A stretch of 64,000 bases of DNA. Source: Aphrophora alni (lineage: Eukaryota > Arthropoda > Insecta > Hemiptera > Aphrophoridae). The DNA is taken from contig OY740774.1 of assembly GCA_963513935.1 (NCBI GenBank), forward strand, positions 88,616,385-88,680,384. The letters run 5' to 3'. The notes under the pieces are model-generated. The model saw only the letters and a program-made list of their open reading frames with translations. It was not told where the DNA came from and searched no databases. Positions 1 through 10,761 of the stretch are shown here, piece by piece. How positions within the stretch are numbered: position 1 is the first letter of the stretch; each line of letters starts with the position of its first letter. The translations under genes and the position numbers were made by a program.

Positions 1-150
1 TTCATACCGTGGGTGGTGGGGGATATTCAATAGGCCTTCCCGAGAACTTCCGGAGCGCCATTCTCAGAAAACTTACTCAAAAATAATAATTTAGACTCTA
101 CTAAATAAAGTGAGAGGACTCTACAGCTGTCCCCCTCCATCCCAATCAAA

Positions 151-466
151 GCAAGTAATTGAAAGCAGATCGAGAGCAAGATTCTGGTCTCCAACAAGTG
201 ACATCGTCACAAGCAAGTAATTGAGAGCAAGATTCTGGTCTCCAACAAGTGACATCGTCACAAGCAAGTAATTGAGAGCAAGATTCTGGTCTCCAACAAG
301 TGACATCGTCACAAGCAAGTAATTGAGAGCAAGATTCTGGTCTCCAACAAGTGACATCGTCACAAGCAAGTAATTGAGAGCAAGATTCTGGTCTCCAACA
401 AGTGACATCGTCACAAGCAAGTAATTGAGAGCAAGATTCTGGTCTCCAACAAGTGACATCGTCACA
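151..466. repeat. 51-bp minisatellite, copy 1
   Basis: About six head-to-tail 51-bp units. Each contains GCAAGTAATTGAGAGCAAGA and a GACATCGTCAC segment. The first unit is longer, with an inserted stretch after AATTGAAAGC. Because 51 is divisible by three, the minus strand stays open and reads as a 17-residue repeat with core VTMSLVGDQNLAL. There is no sign that this is translated. Confidence 0.95.
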
Positions 467-676
467 CTACTAAGGTCAATATATGCCTGACGTTGTTCAG
501 TCAATTTTGAATCACTCTGTATGATATTCATACCGTGGGTGGTGGGGGATATTCAATAGGCCTTCCCGAGAACTTCCGGAGCGCCATTCTCAGAAAACTT
601 ACTCAAAAATAATAATTTAGACTCTACTAAATAAAGTGAGAGGACTCTACAGCTGTCCCCCTCCATCCCAATCAAA

Positions 677-992
677 GCAAGTAATTGAAAGCAGATCGAG
701 AGCAAGATTCTGGTCTCCAACAAGTGACATCGTCACAAGCAAGTAATTGAGAGCAAGATTCTGGTCTCCAACAAGTGACATCGTCACAAGCAAGTAATTG
801 AGAGCAAGATTCTGGTCTCCAACAAGTGACATCGTCACAAGCAAGTAATTGAGAGCAAGATTCTGGTCTCCAACAAGTGACATCGTCACAAGCAAGTAAT
901 TGAGAGCAAGATTCTGGTCTCCAACAAGTGACATCGTCACAAGCAAGTAATTGAGAGCAAGATTCTGGTCTCCAACAAGTGACATCGTCACA
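677..992. repeat. 51-bp minisatellite, copy 2
   Basis: The same six-unit array as at 151-466, in the second 526-bp copy and with the same irregular first unit. The array therefore expanded before the larger block duplicated. Confidence 0.95.
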
Positions 993-1037
993 CTACTAAG
1001 GTCAATAATTGCCTGACGTTGTTCTGTCCATTTTGAC

Positions 1038-1390
1038 TCTTAAGATACTGTGCCCATTCTACCTCGATTATAAAATTACCATTCCCAAGAATATTCCACC
1101 ATTCAAGTGTTTACGGCCTCTACCACAAAACTTTACTAATTGAGCCCTAAATTAGAAACAAATTACTTAGCAATGGAACCAACTTCTCGATTTGTAACTC
1201 GTTCTAACTGTCACTTGTTGTATCGTCAGCATACATTAACAGTTCTTCATGATTAATACTTTTTTAAACGGGAAATATATTGATGAAACGGTAACTTTTC
1301 AACCCAAAGCAAGCCAAGGCAATTTAGTTCACTCTTTTTGAGTAACATTTAAGGGCTACTTCGAACTAAAATGTAAAAGATTAAATACAT
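1038..1390. other. Unassigned AT-rich spacer
   Basis: No repeat, reading frame or RNA is recognised between the 526-bp duplication and the hammerhead-bearing fragment. Confidence 0.5.
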
Positions 1391-1516
1391 TGTAGTTGTG
1401 GTTTGGTTGGTGTAGCTGGTGTATCACTGAAGAGGACGACCTTGTCGTTGAAACGCGTCTGATACTTAGGCGTATTTTTTTTATGAGAATTGTGTTCTGT
1501 GTGTTTGTTATACTGT
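1391..1516 (+). mobile_element. HHR-bearing terminal fragment, family A (Penelope-like or retrozyme-like)
   Basis: About 120 bp from GGTTGGTGTAGC to GTTTGTTATACTG. It recurs on the minus strand at 21,272-21,393 and 21,510-21,627, and as a foldback at 28,228-28,431. All copies share a hammerhead core and an AT-rich tail ending GTTATACT. HHRs in such short dispersed copies are known from Penelope-like terminal repeats and from retrozymes. No protein-coding partner is visible for this family, so the assignment is inference. Confidence 0.65.
1421..1465 (+). ncRNA. Type I hammerhead ribozyme, canonical core
   Basis: Parts in order: stem I GTATCA (1421-1426), core CTGAAGA (1427-1433), one extra G, stem II GACGAC/GTCGTT around CTT, GAAAC (1450-1454), self-complementary stem III ACGCGT (1453-1458), cleavage base C1459 (GTC site), and the stem I return strand TGATAC (1460-1465), which pairs perfectly with GTATCA. 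All invariant core bases are present. Stem III is too short for a stable monomer, as in PLE and retrozyme hammerheads that act as dimers. Activity is inferred. Confidence 0.8.
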
Positions 1517-1648
1517 ACATTGTTTTAGATACATTTAAAGAAACTTGAACATAATGTAGATGTGGCCTCCTGGATTGTTATACTGTACATTGTTTTAGAT
1601 ACATTTAAAGAAACTTAGACATAATGTAGATGTGGCCTCCTGGATTGT
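1505..1648. repeat. 70-bp tandem duplication
   Basis: The segment starting TTGTTATACTGTACATTG occurs at 1505 and again at 1575, period 70, nearly identical. Its first bases are the end of the family A fragment, so element end and flank were duplicated together. Confidence 0.9.
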
Positions 1649-2097
1649 AATGTCAATGAATATATTAAAGGTTAATTACCTTATGTTTCGTAATCCAATC
1701 CAATTTTATTATACCGGTTAGATGTTGTAAGTGTTTTATGTTATCAAGTAATAAGTGTCAGTTAAAGAAGACGACGCCTTTGAATGGATCTGACGATGAC
1801 GGTTTAACCGTCGAAACTGGTTATCCAACTGTATAAACATTTGATTGTCTGAAGGTAATTAACCCCTTTAATACATTCATTTAAAGAAAATCGCTTAACC
1901 ATAAACTCAATAACGGAAAGTCATGTTGGAGTTTTATTTGCAAATCATTTACATCTCAATCCGAGTAACACAAAGCTGTTTCATCAGAAAAGTTGTTATG
2001 ATGTCTTTGAATGGTTCTGAAACCGCGTCGTTAGTCTGAACTTCATACTGTGAGCTACAACGCTCAGAAGCTCACTTTAGTGATTACGAACTTGGCA
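1649..2097. other. Unassigned spacer with one hammerhead-like core
   Basis: Apart from the hammerhead-like motif at 1790-1817, nothing is recognised here. Confidence 0.5.
1790..1817 (+). ncRNA. Hammerhead-like core
   Basis: CTGACGA (1790-1796), one extra T, a perfect 7-bp hairpin GACGGTT/AACCGTC (1798-1812), then GAAAC (1813-1817). This matches core plus stem II plus GAAAC of a type I hammerhead, with the extra base seen in the other copies. No convincing stem I partner or palindromic stem III follows, so it is probably a decayed copy. Confidence 0.5.
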
Positions 2098-2165
2098 ATC
2101 CCGAGGGGGCCTGGCTGGATCTACACCTTTTTTAATTTAGTCTTGGGTTAATCAGCCCAAGTAAA
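2098..2165 (-). mobile_element. LINE 3'-end fragment (family J), short
   Basis: Contains the family J signature GGATCTACACC followed by TAGTCTTGGGTTA, as at 4.1, 27.3, 29.5 and 47.1 kb. Strand is set by the 47.3 kb copy, where this sequence lies directly downstream of a LINE C-terminal reading frame. Confidence 0.55.
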
Positions 2166-2439
2166 GCGAAAAAAATATTATCATTCAGAATGATACATCA
2201 GAATCAGTATATATGATATTCGAAAATAAAATATAAAAATAAGTTTTTTTTAGGTGAAAGAAATTTCGTGTAAAGTATCCATAAATTGTTTAACAGTTGG
2301 CTACTGTTGTGACGCAGTTTGTATGCGTGTAGTGGAAACCCTGAGACTTAATCTGATCTGTCATGACACGTCCCTGCTACACGCTAGTCCATCTTTTATT
2401 TATTAGTATTCATTTTCCTGTTTTGCTGTTTAACGTTTT

Positions 2440-2760
2440 CAGTACCAATTTTTCCATGTAGGACGTGAGGGTACATCATACATTTTAAAAACAATATAGT
2501 TTTTTTTGCAACAAAGGAATTGGTCTAAATTTCTGTTTATATTAAATTAAGAAGTAATATCACCGTTAAGAAAGTATCACTACTATTGTTCAGTAAAAGC
2601 TTCTTCTGTTGTGTAGGAGATCGAAAGACATCACAGCGAGAAACTACTTTTAGATAGTTCACTCCTTGCTCTGGATGACAGTGGTAGTTATTATTATTTA
2701 CATACAACCATATACATAAACCCTGGAATGCTGACAGCTGTATCTGAAAAACAAACATTT
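2440..2760. repeat. Dispersed repeat family M, partial
   Basis: Starts with CATGTAGGACGTGAGGG, close to the CATGTAGGATGTGAGGG end at 34,855 and the TAGGATG segment at 7,918. It continues with TTTATATTAAATTAAGAAG and a stretch matching 54,975-55,100. The family's class is unknown. Confidence 0.55.
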
Positions 2761-4123
2761 TCTACTACTAACGGTAGGCGTCGTTGGACGGTGGTCTAAA
2801 AGTAAACAATCCGACTATTGTCCCCCCCCCGTATTTTCATTGTTACATAAAGGTATTAGGGAAGTATGCAAACGGCTTGATATTTCAAGAACTGCTTCAA
2901 ATAGAAAGATGTTCGGTTAAAGGTCTTAACCTGAGTTATCTACAGGATGTTACAGAAGTTTAATAGGATGTAAACACGTTGTGGCTTCAACAAGATGGAG
3001 ATCGCCTCACAAGGCCAACGATTTAACTTTAAACAAAGATGATGAGGGTGTACAATTGAAAGCCTTACTAGGTCACCAGACATGTCACCACCTGAAAACA
3101 ACAGGTATATCAGACTAAACCTAATGAGATAAATGAAGTGACAAATCGGATAAAATTATCCTCATTACTTCTGAAGTAATAGGGAATGTGATGAGAGGTT
3201 ACTATACAAGATTAGTAACTGTACAAAGAAAGCATTTTGAACATTTTATGTATAACTCTGAGGTAAGAAAAATCTTAAATTTTGGATCATTCTGTACCCT
3301 ACATGGGAAATTATTTTTAAACGTTATATTTATTAATTTACGTCTTAGACTTTCAATTTTGGTTCCCGAAATTTGTTAAAACTTATATTATCGGATAATA
3401 AAAAGTAAACTTAAATAACATTTAGTTCTAATAATTTGTGTAATTAAGAAATATTATGTAGGCTTACTTTTTAGAACGCCCTGTACCGGATATGTAATTT
3501 CCAATAATCACAATAAAGACTGAAAATTTTAAAGTTAATTTTTGTTATGTAATGATAACAAAATATTGCTTTTTTGGACGATTTATTGATACTGTTTAAT
3601 AAGAAGTAACAAGTAGGGGCTATCATGTTTTGTGTGTTTTTGACGATTACCAATTTTTAGATTTTCCAATAACCTAATTATTTTTCAAGGTACTGAAAAA
3701 TTTAACGCATTTTGTTTGTCATATATTTGTCTCATAAAATTTTCCGGTTTCCGAGATATTTCACAAAAGGTCGCCTGTTTGATTATTTACATAGTAAAGT
3801 TTTGTATCTTGGTATACTGATAAAAAATAGTATACGCAATGCCCATATCAAATTTAAACTCATAACATTACCATCTTCAAAAGTTATCTTTTTTTTTTAA
3901 AACACAAAATGGCGAAAGACAGAAAACTAAGCGTTCCCGGACCTATGTTCATACGAACGTTTTTCATTATTTTCACCAGTAGAACTCGTCCAGAAATGCT
4001 TTCCGTTTCTTTGTCAACACTCTGTATACATTATAATTTATTTGATATTTTTGTAAACCGGTAAAATTCTTGAATGTTTTAATTTATTCAAGTGAAAACA
4101 TCCAAAATGTAGTTTTTTATTTT
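2761..4123. other. Unassigned AT-rich region
   Basis: About 1.4 kb with a short poly-C run near 2,821 and only short, low-complexity frames on both strands. No gene or catalogued repeat is recognised. Confidence 0.5.
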
Positions 4124-4340
4124 TCCACGGGAGTACGGGATTGGCTTAGCGAGGAATAGCTGGATTTACAACTTTATTCATGTAGTCTTGGGTTAGATCC
4201 CTCTCTTTCATCATTGACCAACTCTTGTTTCTTTCCAGCCCTGACGCTATTAGTGTAGCTTAGAACCAGTGGTCTTTATTTTATGTTGTTTTATAAACCG
4301 ATAATAACCGTGAGTTTTTCGCCTTTAAACAAAAAGGTAA
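4124..4340 (-). mobile_element. LINE 3'-end fragment (family J)
   Basis: Carries the whole J module: GGATTTACAAC, TAGTCTTGGGTTAGATCCCT, CTGACGCTATTAG, TATTTTATGTTGTTTTATAA and the TTTTTCGCCTTTAAAC end. On the minus strand the module begins in the last codons of a LINE frame and runs into the 3' UTR. It is a 5'-truncated LINE insertion, by comparison with 47.0-47.7 kb. Confidence 0.65.
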
Positions 4341-4815
4341 AAAAGAGAAAAAACACACATATAGGCTACAGACTAATAATATATCAAAGTACAAATTAAA
4401 ACACAAAGTCCCTTCTCTCGTTTAACAGTAAACATTTAAGAATTTTAAATTTTGGTTCCGCAGATGAGTCAAGATGAAATCAAATCACGTACCGTCACGA
4501 ATGTTCTGTTAATCATGGTCAGCATGCAGTATGCAGCTTCATGGTTTATGACTGCACGAACTGTATTATAATATGACCTAGTTTTACACAAAATCATTCT
4601 TCTGCATGGCCGACTGCCTTCTTAATGCAAATCAAATTAGATTTATGTATTTTATTACGAGCTTGCTCGTTACATCTCAAACCAGGAAACAGATTTTGAT
4701 CAAATTTGCTATGTGAGCATATTTTAGCAAATTCTCAAAGAATTTCATCAATTTTTTAAAAGATTCATTTTGAGTGGTAGTATCCATGTCACTAATTTTA
4801 AAATAAGTTTATGTA

Positions 4816-5660
4816 CAGTGTGTCCCACAAAGAGGTACACGCTTTTGATGTTCTATTAATAGCATATTCCTCAACCGATTTTTTTGAAACTACATACTTT
4901 TTTTTATAAAATTTACCAAAAATTTTGTATGAAAATTTAAACACAATGTTGTTTATAGAAACAAAATGGCGACGACACAAAAAACAACTCTACTCTTGTA
5001 GATTTAATTGTCGAAGAGCCGTTCGATTCAAAATAAAAACAGCTGTTCAATTAAAATTAAACAATTACATTAGAACAGAAACTTATATAACCTAATTCTT
5101 TTGACTACAGTCTTATTATCCTTTGTAGTTTTAAAAATGGTTTTTACAGTTGAGTAAAATGAAAGTGTTTTGTTTGGGCCATTGTTTTTTAATAACGTTG
5201 CAGAATCAATTAGACAATTTCAGGTTGCCTTCCCAGGTGTTGGTCCACCAATAATGAGGATTTGAAGAGCGTTTTCGAAGAGGAACCCACATAATTACTT
5301 TATAAGGGCGTATGAGTAATTTGTTTCGGGTTTGCTACCAGTGTGTCGCTGTGGATAGGTTTCAGTTTCAATAAATAAATAATTTTTTTAATCTTATTTT
5401 AATTGTTTTTTAAAGAAATAATAAGTTTTTAGTTTGTTTTAATAAAAGTTTTTTTCCCAAACGTAACAAAAGCTGTACTTTATTTCAACAGCTGTTTCTT
5501 GTAATGCCGGCATTTTGTTTCTATAAACACCAGTGTGTTGACATTTACTCGCAACATTTTTGGCAACTTTATTAAAAATTACGTAAAGTTTCAAAGGAAT
5601 CGGTTGAGGAAAAAGCAATTAATAGTAAATCTAAAGCGTGTGTCTTCGTAGGGCACACTG
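4816..5660 (+). mobile_element. Internally deleted Tc1/mariner-type transposon
   Basis: An 845-bp element with terminal inverted repeats of roughly 180 bp, from CAGTGTGTCCCACAAAG at the left to GGGCACACTG at the right, flanked by TA (4814-4815 and 5661-5662). Inside, about 5,205-5,270 reads SIRQFQVAFPGVGPP, like the N-terminal helix-turn-helix of insect IS630/Tc1-mariner transposases. About 5,330-5,375 reads CYQCVAVDRFQFQ-stop, like their C-terminus (compare CYQCIAIDGHQFV-stop at 50.4 kb). The catalytic middle is gone, so this copy can move only with help from an intact relative. Confidence 0.75.
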
Positions 5661-5787
5661 TATATTACTCCATGTCGTGTAACTCAGCATCTAAGTTCCA
5701 TTTTCATAATTTCGCTCGTAAGAGATCTTCTCAATTAATATAATAGGAAACTTACCGTCATCAATAGTCAAGAGTAGCGTTATTTAA

Positions 5788-5825
5788 ACGACGGCCGTTT
5801 CGGCTATTCTGCCATTATCAAGTTT
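5788..5825 (-). ncRNA. Hammerhead-like ribozyme, U3-A8 variant
   Basis: On the minus strand: AAAC, TTGATAA, extra T, GGC-AGAATA-GCC stem II, GAAAC, palindromic ACGGCCGT, cleavage C, then GTTT pairing with AAAC as stem I. The core is TTGATAA instead of CTGANGA. The two changes (C3 to U, G8 to A) preserve the 3-8 pair known from hammerhead structures, so a weakly active or altered ribozyme is possible. Confidence 0.55.
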
Positions 5826-6057
5826 TCAGGAGGAGTCACTCCGTTGTCATGAACACTTAACACTTAAACACATAGTTTCACATGCATCTAAAGTAAATAC
5901 ATACATTACGTCACACATTAAAATGATCGCATATCCGGTATGCCCACTGTCTAGCGCTATACGGGTCTGTTCACTGATAACATAATCTTGATATTGGTTA
6001 AAGTTTTGGAGGGGGGATCTATTTCGATTCTTGTCTGTCCGTCTCCGTTACCGATAT

Positions 6058-6093
6058 TTGATAATGGCAGAATAGCCGAAACGGCCGTCGTTT
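6058..6093 (+). ncRNA. Hammerhead-like motif, right arm
   Basis: Same TTGATAA, GGC/GCC, GAAAC and ACGGCCGT parts as the left arm. The bases before the core are ATAT instead of AAAC, so stem I with the downstream GTTT is largely lost. Probably inactive on its own. Confidence 0.5.
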
Positions 6094-6147
6094 AAATAAC
6101 GCTACTCTTGACTATTGGTGACGGTAAGTTTCTTATTATATTAATTT

Positions 6148-7348
6148 AAAACAATAGTCGGTATGGCAAAAAACATAAATTGTGATCTTCTCAATGTTTG
6201 TAACCCTATTATTTCCTTTTCAAAAGTTTAATTCGTAACCTTGTAGTTAAACCACCCAACGGATTAACCGGAAATTTTTCAACTTTATTTTAAACAAGAG
6301 CTGATCTTTATTTACAATTCAATTTTTATGAGCGGAAACCATAACAATCTTTCAAAACAAACTTGACTAGGAAAACCACAGTTGAAAGTGAACACAGAAA
6401 CTTAAATTGAATGTTAATGTTGACACTAATAGCATTGTTATAGGGTGTATGCACATGTTGGCAACAGTGTAAAGTCAATTAACAAATGCCAAGCTCTGCC
6501 ATGCATAATGAATGGACGACGCCGCGACGCAGGTCTATTGTTTATTGACATGGCTGTTGTGGGGGGGGGGAGGAGGGAGGCATAGGATCTCTGATTAATT
6601 CCCAGCACAACAATGCATTACTCAGATAATTGTATCAATAATTGACTGAGGTCTTGTCATAACTCGACTATTTGGCATTCATCTGTATGTTTGTTACGAC
6701 TGAACCATCGTTATGAAATTTTGGAATAAGATTATTTACAAATTTATGCATCAATAAATTAGAAACAGTGATCGGATCGTTTACGTTTCCAATGTATTAG
6801 GTCACCAACTAACGAGGCTGTCCAGTGGTGGGGTGGAGGTAAAGATACATTTCACTATTAAAATATTTTACTTTTATTATTTCTCGCTATGAGTAGTGTT
6901 TTATTCAAATGTACATTAACTGTTTGTTTACCATTCTTGGTCACGTAATGTATTGGCTACTGTTTTCACAAAACCATTAATTAAAATCAGCCGTTTAGAA
7001 AACTCATTGTTTTGAAAGTTTTGGACCATAACACATCATTAAGCGATACCGTACCTAAAATCCATTTCACTGGACAAAAATTAATTAAAATATGTTGAGT
7101 TTTGCAGTTGATTCGATTTTTTATAAAATTCTTGGATCGCGGTGTTGCTTAATAAGTTTTATTCTCGCGAGACGTTCTCTTTCTAATGCTAGTAAATGGC
7201 AACGTTGTACGAGGAGTGTTTACCAACATTAGACAGTAAGCGGTACCTTATTTGGCAGTAGCCTCCTGAAAGCCTGCCCAAGCCTCTCTCCACAAGAAAA
7301 AACTCATTCATTGCTACAATGTGGAGGTTAGTTGAATCAGAATTTTTT
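6148..7348. other. Unassigned region
   Basis: Low-complexity AT-rich DNA with a G-rich run near 6,560. No gene, RNA or repeat family recognised. Confidence 0.5.
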
Positions 7349-7622
7349 GTTTGTTTGTTTAATGAGAAAAACCCTCTCGGTCATATTCGCCTTATAAAAA
7401 AAAAAAGGAAGAAAACCCGTAAAATGAAGATACTTAACCCTCGAGTACTCTAATAGCGTCAGAGTCGGAAAAGAGTAACAGTTGGTCAAGAGAAACCTGA
7501 TAGGAAAGGTTAAAGGGAAGCAACTTGCTCAAGACTAGATGAAAAAGTTGTAAATCCAACTTTGTTCCTTCGGAATTGCCAATTCCGTACTTACTAAAGT
7601 GAGCTTATGAGGGTTGAATCAA
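7349..7622 (+). mobile_element. LINE 3'-end fragment (family J)
   Basis: J module in the sense orientation: GTCATATTCGCCTTATAAAA, then AATAGCGTCAGAGTCGG, TGATAGGAAAGG, CAAGACTAGATGAA, and AGTGAGCTTATGA near the end. It matches the 40.7 and 50.8 kb copies. Confidence 0.6.
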
Positions 7623-7904
7623 AATACATATATACAGTACATGGCTAACCTACAAACACCCATCATCAAACCCAGATGTCTTCCATCACTCTTGTTTATC
7701 TAGACGCCACCAGATGGCTCCTACACACAATTAATTAACTTGCCCTAGGCTTTCTTTTATAAACAACAGTATTTTTACATCTTGTAAACTTCTTCTGGAT
7801 GCCCTTCTCTGTTAAATGTTAAGCTACTTGTTTGAAAGTATTTATAATCCTCTAAGAATTCACCTTCGCTAGATTGATGTTATTGTCCATAAGAATTTAG
7901 AGTT

Positions 7905-8200
7905 TCATTCCATTTAGGATGAAGGGGATCATCCTACATTTAAACTATTTCACAAAGAAACAGCATACTCAATGTAACTGTTATAGAGTGACAATGTTTA
8001 TTGTTTAGTAAAAACGCTTCGTGTTGTCGAAAGTAGTCGTTAAATAAATCCGCTAGATGTGAACGCAACAATTGATTATATAGTGACAATACAAACAATA
8101 TTGAGGATGTGGTTTTCCGTCCTCACATCTATCTCAATATAGTACAGAGTGGGAGGTAAATCATAATTATTATGTGACTAGTAAGTAAGTAATCAACAAT
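7905..8200. repeat. Dispersed repeat family M, partial
   Basis: Includes the TAGGATGAAGGGGATCATCC end, TTTATTGTTTAGTAAAAACG, and AATATTGAGGATGTGG, all shared in the same order with 54.95-55.34 kb. An AGTAAGTAAGTAATCAACAA stretch closes it. Confidence 0.6.
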
Positions 8201-8765
8201 ATTAGATTCATATGTTGACATTTTTTTAAAAATTATTCCTGGACGGTAATTTGGAACAATGTTTTAGGTATTTTTTGATTTAACTTCTTTATTTTAAATA
8301 TCCGTTTCACTATTTCAAACGGGGGAGCAGTGTAATCCACACAAAAAACTAACGCCATCAATCGTCTCAAATCTGTACCCCTTGTCAATACCAAGCGTAC
8401 GTGACAATATTCCAATTGTACGACCCCGTTCCTTATGCATTCTATCGGTTTAGTAGCTCTTGCATACAAGTTTTCAGTTTCGATATACGTTGGGCCTTAA
8501 AAAAGTTTCGGTGTTGACCCGGGATCGTGAGGTAAAATGGGGAGAGCTTCGATTAACAATTGATTATAGTCACGAAACCTAGAATTACAGTGACGGGAAC
8601 TCAATATGCTGCACTACATTATCCGATGTAGCACGGATGAAGCCCTCAATGGGATTTTGAGTTAGGGATTTATTTATGTATAAGCTTTTAATTTGACCAA
8701 CATTTTCACAAAATTAGTTTTTTTTTTCTTAAGACAAAAAATCTCAGTTATCATCGCCTTATCCA
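8201..8765. other. Unassigned region
   Basis: A 78-codon minus-strand frame (8,233-8,469) shows no recognisable family. Nothing else is seen. Confidence 0.45.
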
Positions 8766-9473
8766 GGGTGATTCAGAAGATATGCAGAAACTTCGGGATC
8801 TCATTCTACATCTAAAAGTAAAGAAAAAAGTTATATAAACATAGATCCGGAAATGCTTCGTAAGCGAGTTACGACTAGCGAAAGATTTTGCCCAGAATTT
8901 TGTACCCTGGGTTAAATATGGGCCTCCTGGAATTCTGGGAAGGTAAATTAAAAGTGAAAGTAAAAGTGTTTCATATGGTTTGTGACCTGACAAATTGAAT
9001 AAAACCGGTCCCAGAACTGTAAGTTAAGTAGTTTTTGAGAAAACCTGTGTAAAATTCAAAAAATGGAGTAAAAAACACATTTACATTATTGGCCAACAAT
9101 AACTTTTACGAAGTTAAAGGAAAGCCCTTTTGAACTACGATACTTTTGAGAATTTACTGTAATTAATTTTATTAAATAGGTTTAGATTAAGGTTTTTCTG
9201 TTTTATTTTATTTTGCACTGTTTTAAATAAAAATTATTTTAATCGAACATTTATTCACTTTCTGTATACCGTACCTTATTTGCACAGTTTTGTTCAGAAT
9301 TAAATTTTTTACAATTTTTATTGTAAAATTTGATCTATTTATTGGTAAATGTAAAAAAATGTGTTTTTGACTCCAGTTTTGAATTATACATGGTTTTCTC
9401 AAAAACTACTTAACTTGCAGTTCTGTGACCTCTTTTATTCAATTTGTCAGGCAAACCTCATAAGAAACAATTG
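8766..9473. mobile_element. Element with CAGGGTGATT end and internal foldback
   Basis: Begins with CAGGGTGATTCAGAAG and contains ATCCGGAAATGCTTCG, a phrase also near the starts of the elements at 22,389 and 32,046. Inside is an inverted repeat: 8,966-9,087 against 9,357-9,473, both carrying the AGTAGTTTTTGAGAAAAC segment (inverted in the right arm). No matching right terminus for CAGGGTG was found, so the copy seems truncated. Confidence 0.5.
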
Positions 9474-10761
9474 AATTTATGGACATTGCATAACAATTGA
9501 ATTGGACAACATGCTTTTGAGTCCAGAATCTATTTCTGCCAAGAAGTAAATAGTAGTCATTTCGAGAACTTAATCTGAGCTAAAAAAACAAGGTAAGGCT
9601 CTTACCATCATTTTACCAACATAGAGCAGTTTGTAATGTAATAAAAACAACCGGAGTTTGTAGGTTAACATTCACAATTCGATTGGTCGCTATGTTGGGT
9701 AGGATGAACTTAGAGACCTCTAGTTCACGTCATTATTCTTAGTTTAAAAATACCTTTAAAATGAGGTATCACTCAATAGGGTTTGCTATTTAAAATTCTT
9801 GAATTACCCCCAAACTACCCCATTTTGGGGGTAAGGGTTGAAAATTTTGATACTTCAAAAAACTCCTCCTTTGGTTATCTAAACTTTCCCCAAAGCAAAT
9901 CTCTCTATTTCCATTAATAAAAAAAATATGAGGGGGTGGGACTTTTAGGACACATGGTATAATCTAGTGCTACCCTAAAATATCGAGTTATGAAAGAAAT
10001 GAAATTTTATAAAAATCAGTTCATTAAGCTGTAGAATAGACTTATTCTAAAATATCTTTTTTATCACGTCATATTACTTTCTCTAGCCTATACTACGTAT
10101 ATTGAGAAAGTAATATAATAATAATAACATCAAATTATGTGCATTCATTCACAATTATATAAAGTCTTAATAGAGACTTTTAATGACGTTTAATGACCCC
10201 CTCTCCCCAGCCTTCTAAAAAATCTATACACATGAAAATAGACAATATTAACTCTATTATAAACAGTGATTATACAGAATGTTATGTACTAAAATATATT
10301 ATTTTGTCTGCAATATAAGTTCGGTATTGAGCCAAGTTTAAAATGGGGTCACTGTAATGTCTGGTGCACTGACCCGACCCCAAAACTCGTGTTCTGATTT
10401 CATCCGCCAATGTTTTATAAAATATGAAGAGCGGTGCAATAGGTGTGAGCACGCGATTTGATAATTGTGTACAAAAACATGGCACAAACTTTCTTACTTG
10501 CCTATGTTTTAGAAACGCTTTTAATCGTATTTGATTGATATCAAGCTTTTGATCGAGGCGGTCAAGGTTCATTTTTAATATTTTTTACTCATTTCACTTA
10601 TGTTTGTACGAAATCGGTAGAGTCAATTTAAAAAAAAATTTATAACATGTTGGCCAATAAGTTTTATTTGGGTCCTTAGAGACTAAACTTAAGTCATCAG
10701 TGTAAGTCGTATTTTGATTAAGATTTAATATGGTTAAGAATGTATACTAGTGTTTTAATTT
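9474..10761. other. Unassigned region
   Basis: Contains a CCCC...GGGG self-complementary stretch near 9,808-9,833 and a 96-codon minus-strand frame at 10,282-10,572 with no recognised family. Composition does not suggest a gene. Confidence 0.4.

Larger units (their letters stand above)
1..1037. repeat. 526-bp tandem duplication
   Basis: A block beginning with the GTGGGTGGTGGGGGATATTC region at base 1 recurs from base 527 with almost no differences, so the period is 526 bp. Each copy has about 150 bp of unique leader, a 51-bp minisatellite and a short tail. The copies diverge only near 1,020-1,037. The window begins exactly at a copy boundary, so further copies may lie to the left. Minus-strand frames of 136 and 114 codons run through it but are only the minisatellite read in frame. 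No function is recognised. Confidence 0.95.
5734..6147. mobile_element. HHR-bearing inverted-repeat element, family B (Penelope-like)
   Basis: Two arms of about 88 bp (5,734-5,821 and 6,058-6,147) are nearly perfect inverted copies around a loop of about 235 bp. Each arm carries an HHR-like motif with palindromic stem III ACGGCCGT. The same motif, in different flanks, forms the ends of the PLE at 58.99-60.07 kb, so this is read as a non-autonomous relative. No reading frame of note lies in the loop. Confidence 0.65.

Noticed and set aside
121..991. 136- and 114-codon minus-strand frames
   Set aside because: They are the 51-bp minisatellite read in frame; no start context, domain or composition supports a gene.
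10282..10572. 96-codon minus-strand frame as a gene
   Set aside because: No recognisable domain, no supporting neighbours, and similar-length frames arise often in this AT-rich repeat DNA.
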